The notes under the pieces: model-generated | What the model was told of the DNA's origin: nothing | What the model saw: only the letters and a program-made list of their open reading frames with translations | The model's database searches: none | Made by a program: the position numbers and the translations under genes | Shown here: one piece after another, positions 62,095 through 64,000 of the stretch | Layout: each line of letters begins with the position of its first letter | Numbering within the stretch: the stretch's first letter is position 1 | Assembly: GCF_003474435.1 (NCBI RefSeq) | Contig: NZ_QRNF01000009.1 | Span: 1 to 64,000 of the forward strand | Length of the DNA: 64,000 nt | From: Ruminococcus sp. AF46-10NS | GTDB lineage: Bacteria > Bacillota > Clostridia > Lachnospirales > Lachnospiraceae | Reading direction: 5' to 3'

Positions 62095-63468
62095 ATGAAA
62101 GAAAGAGAAAAACTCGGATCCCGTCTGGGATTCATTCTGATTTCTGCTGGCTGTGCCATCGGAATCGGAAACGTCTGGAAATTCCCTTACATGGCCGGAC
62201 AGGGCGGTGGCGGCACATTCGTACTGTTTTACCTGATCTTCCTGGCCCTTCTTGGACTTCCTGTTATGACTATGGAGTTTTCTGTTGGACGTGCCAGCCA
62301 GAAGAGTCCTGTCAAAGCATATTACGCACTGGAAAAACCAGGACAGAAATGGCACATCCATGGATATATCACTCTGATCGGATGTTATCTCCTGATGATG
62401 TTTTACACCACTGTTACAGGCTGGATGCTGAATTACTTCTATATGACAGCCACCGGTAAATTCCAGGGACTTGATTCCGACGGTGTTGCAGGACAGTTTA
62501 CCAACATGCTTGGCCAGCCCGTTACTATGGGATTCTGGATGATCGTTGTTGTTATTGCAGGTGTTTTTGTCTGCTCCCGCGGTCTTCAGAACGGCCTTGA
62601 AAAAGTTACCAAGGTTATGATGATCTCTCTTCTGGTGATCATGGTTGTTCTTGCCATCAACAGTTTTACCATGGATGGTGCCAAAGAGGGACTGAAATTC
62701 TACCTGATCCCGGATTTCGAGCGTATGAAAGAGATCGGTATTATTTCTACCATTACCGGTGCTATGAACCAGGCATTCTTTACTCTCAGCCTTGGTATCG
62801 GTGCTATGGCTATCTTCGGAAGCTACATCGGAAAAGATCATGCACTGCTTGGTGAATCCATGAATATTGCGCTTCTGGATACTTTTGTTGCGATCACCTC
62901 CGGACTTATTATTTTCCCGGCATGTTTCACATTCAATGTTGACCAGACTTCCGGCCCGAGCCTGATCTTCATCACACTGCCGAATATTTTCAACCACATT
63001 CCGCTTGGAAGACTGTGGGGAAGCCTGTTCTTCATCTTTATGTCATTTGCAGCTTTCTCGACCATCCTGGCTGTATTTGAAAATATTATTTCCTGCGGTA
63101 TGGAGCTTACCGGCTGGAGCCGAAAAAAATCCAGTCTTGTAAATGCCATCGCCATCATCCTTCTGTCTCTGCCATGCGTACTTGGATACAATGTATGGTC
63201 CTGGGACTGGCTCAAGGTATTCGGCGGCGCAATTCTCGACCTTGAAGATTTTCTGGTAAGCAACATTCTGCTCCCGCTTGGTTCTCTTGTATACCTGCTT
63301 TTCTGTGTTTCCAAACGGGGCTGGGGCTGGGAAAACTTCACAGAAGAAGCCAACACCGGAAAAGGCATGAAGATCCGGAAATGGATGCGCGGATACATCA
63401 CTTATATCCTGCCGCTGATCATTCTGTTTATCTTCTTCTTTGGTCTGTACGATAAGTTTTTTGCATAA
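62095..63468 (+). CDS. sodium-dependent amino-acid-type symporter (NSS/SNF family)
   Basis: 457 aa with about 11-12 membrane helices. The first helix shows the family hallmark GCAIGIGNVWKFPYMAGQGGGG, given here as GIGNVWKFPYMA, which builds the sodium and substrate sites in LeuT-type carriers. Further motifs: FFTLSLGIGAMAIFGSY in helix 6 and a 12th-helix-poor C-terminus as in bacterial members. Probably imports an amino acid (tryptophan, tyrosine or another neutral one) with sodium. Single gene with structured leader, AGGTGA ribosome site and strong terminator. Confidence 0.93.
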   Translation: MKEREKLGSRLGFILISAGCAIGIGNVWKFPYMAGQGGGGTFVLFYLIFLALLGLPVMTMEFSVGRASQKSPVKAYYALEKPGQKWHIHGYITLIGCYLLMMFYTTVTGWMLNYFYMTATGKFQGLDSDGVAGQFTNMLGQPVTMGFWMIVVVIAGVFVCSRGLQNGLEKVTKVMMISLLVIMVVLAINSFTMDGAKEGLKFYLIPDFERMKEIGIISTITGAMNQAFFTLSLGIGAMAIFGSYIGKDHALLGESMNIALLDTFVAITSGLIIFPACFTFNVDQTSGPSLIFITLPNIFNHIPLGRLWGSLFFIFMSFAAFSTILAVFENIISCGMELTGWSRKKSSLVNAIAIILLSLPCVLGYNVWSWDWLKVFGGAILDLEDFLVSNILLPLGSLVYLLFCVSKRGWGWENFTEEANTGKGMKIRKWMRGYITYILPLIILFIFFFGLYDKFFA

Positions 63469-63470
63469 AA

Positions 63471-63537
63471 GATTCCCCTGTGCGAATAGCAGATATTTCA
63501 TGTTCTGCATTCACACAGGGGATTTTTTATAAATCAG
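63471..63537. terminator. bidirectional terminator after the symporter
   Basis: GATTCCCCTGTG pairs with CACAGGGGATTTTTT; it serves both the symporter gene and the convergent lipoprotein gene. Confidence 0.88.
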
Positions 63538-63544
63538 ACGATAC

Positions 63545-64000
63545 TTATTTGCTTTTTTTATAATCCGACAGTATCGCTTTTTTCTGATCATAATCAATAG
63601 TGAGCGTATACTCCATTCCAGGTTCCAGGATCTCGATTTCTCCCAGGTTTGCGTCATGTCCCTCTATCATCATGGAAATCACCCGAAAAACTCCCGGAAG
63701 CAACCCAATATCCGGCTCACCCACATCCATGGAACCTTCAACCACATTATCATTCCGCAGAAATATAATCATATCCTGTTGGTACTGTTCCGCATTTTTA
63801 TAAACCATATGAAGAGTTACACGGTATTTGGAACGCTCTTCTTCATCCATATGGTCACCGGGCTCCGTGACATATTTCTCATAATAATCTGCACGGTCAT
63901 TAATATCTGTTGTTTCCGAATTTAATTTTTCAGGATCCAGTTTTTTGATCTTCTGATCGTCCCCACCTGTCATATTACATCCGCTGATAAATGTTATACA
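63545..64000 (-). CDS. lipoprotein of unknown function, 5' end beyond the window
   Basis: The frame stays open to the window edge. The last visible residues at that edge read CITFISGCNMTGGDD, which is a lipobox (SGC) at the end of a signal peptide, so only about the first 15-20 residues are missing; the ATG at 63973 lies after the lipobox and is not the start. The mature part is about 150 aa, acidic, soluble-looking, with a beta-rich second half (VFRVISMMIEGHDANLGEIE). No known family was recognised. A surface lipoprotein is inferred. Confidence 0.75.
   Translation of the reverse strand, partial: CITFISGCNMTGGDDQKIKKLDPEKLNSETTDINDRADYYEKYVTEPGDHMDEEERSKYRVTLHMVYKNAEQYQQDMIIFLRNDNVVEGSMDVGEPDIGLLPGVFRVISMMIEGHDANLGEIEILEPGMEYTLTIDYDQKKAILSDYKKSK

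Noticed and set aside
62053..62997. 314-codon frame antisense to the sodium symporter
   Set aside because: A shadow of the symporter frame; its composition is atypical (His/Asn-rich) and no start signals are present.

Overview
The window reads as chromosomal DNA of a low-to-mid-GC gut Firmicute, most likely a Lachnospiraceae member close to Blautia / Ruminococcus obeum. Support comes from protein sequence style, strong AGGAG ribosome sites, TTGACA/TATAAT promoters, U-rich intrinsic terminators, the L10 leader, the pst-phoU order, DUF1700/DUF4097/PadR and Rrf2-cysK pairs, and a PstS form I associate with this family. The genus is inference. No tRNA, rRNA, CRISPR array, prophage or intact insertion sequence was seen.

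Layout. (1) 0.2-8.4 kb: a complete minus-strand signalling unit. Promoter, c-di-GMP-I (GEMM-I) riboswitch and terminator precede a cytosolic multi-PAS hybrid histidine kinase, a lipoprotein solute-binding protein with a 5'-nucleotidase-C-like tail, and a membrane hybrid kinase. A 17-bp direct repeat lies on each side; beyond one copy is a gene remnant, and from the other a possible small RNA starts. (2) 8.6-21.4 kb: a SipW/TasA-like secreted protein, an aconitase-family hydratase, an 88-aa orphan, an RpiR regulator, glutamate dehydrogenase, and a cell-wall run (murF, ddl, L,D-transpeptidase) behind an aminotransferase. (3) 21.8-29.5 kb: a methyltransferase, a Cys-rich mini-protein between 82-bp inverted repeats, a xanthine-type permease with an attenuated leader, a radical SAM protein, DUF308, TetR and CorC-like proteins. 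(4) 29.7-35.8 kb: phoR, phoU, pstB, pstA, pstC and pstS, without phoP; PstS has its halves in swapped order. (5) 36-42.3 kb: Rrf2/cysK, a PadR/DUF1700/DUF4097 envelope module, and a cell-wall amidase with a class-A serine hydrolase. (6) 42.4-46.6 kb: Ser/Thr kinase, PP2C phosphatase and an unknown protein. (7) 46.7-58.4 kb: rplJ-rplL-rpoB-rpoC with a secreted beta-helix gene lodged between rplL and rpoB. (8) 58.4-64 kb: upp, a HAD phosphatase, an ApbE lipoprotein, a small unknown, a sodium:neurotransmitter-type symporter with a structured leader, and a lipoprotein cut by the window end.

A technical point matters throughout. Nine reading-frame breaks occur in eight genes, two of them in rpoC and one in pstA. 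Each is repaired by restoring one base to a run of identical bases. An organism cannot live with rpoC broken twice, so I read these as homopolymer under-calls in the sequence and annotate joined genes. Reported coordinates of those CDSs span the break.
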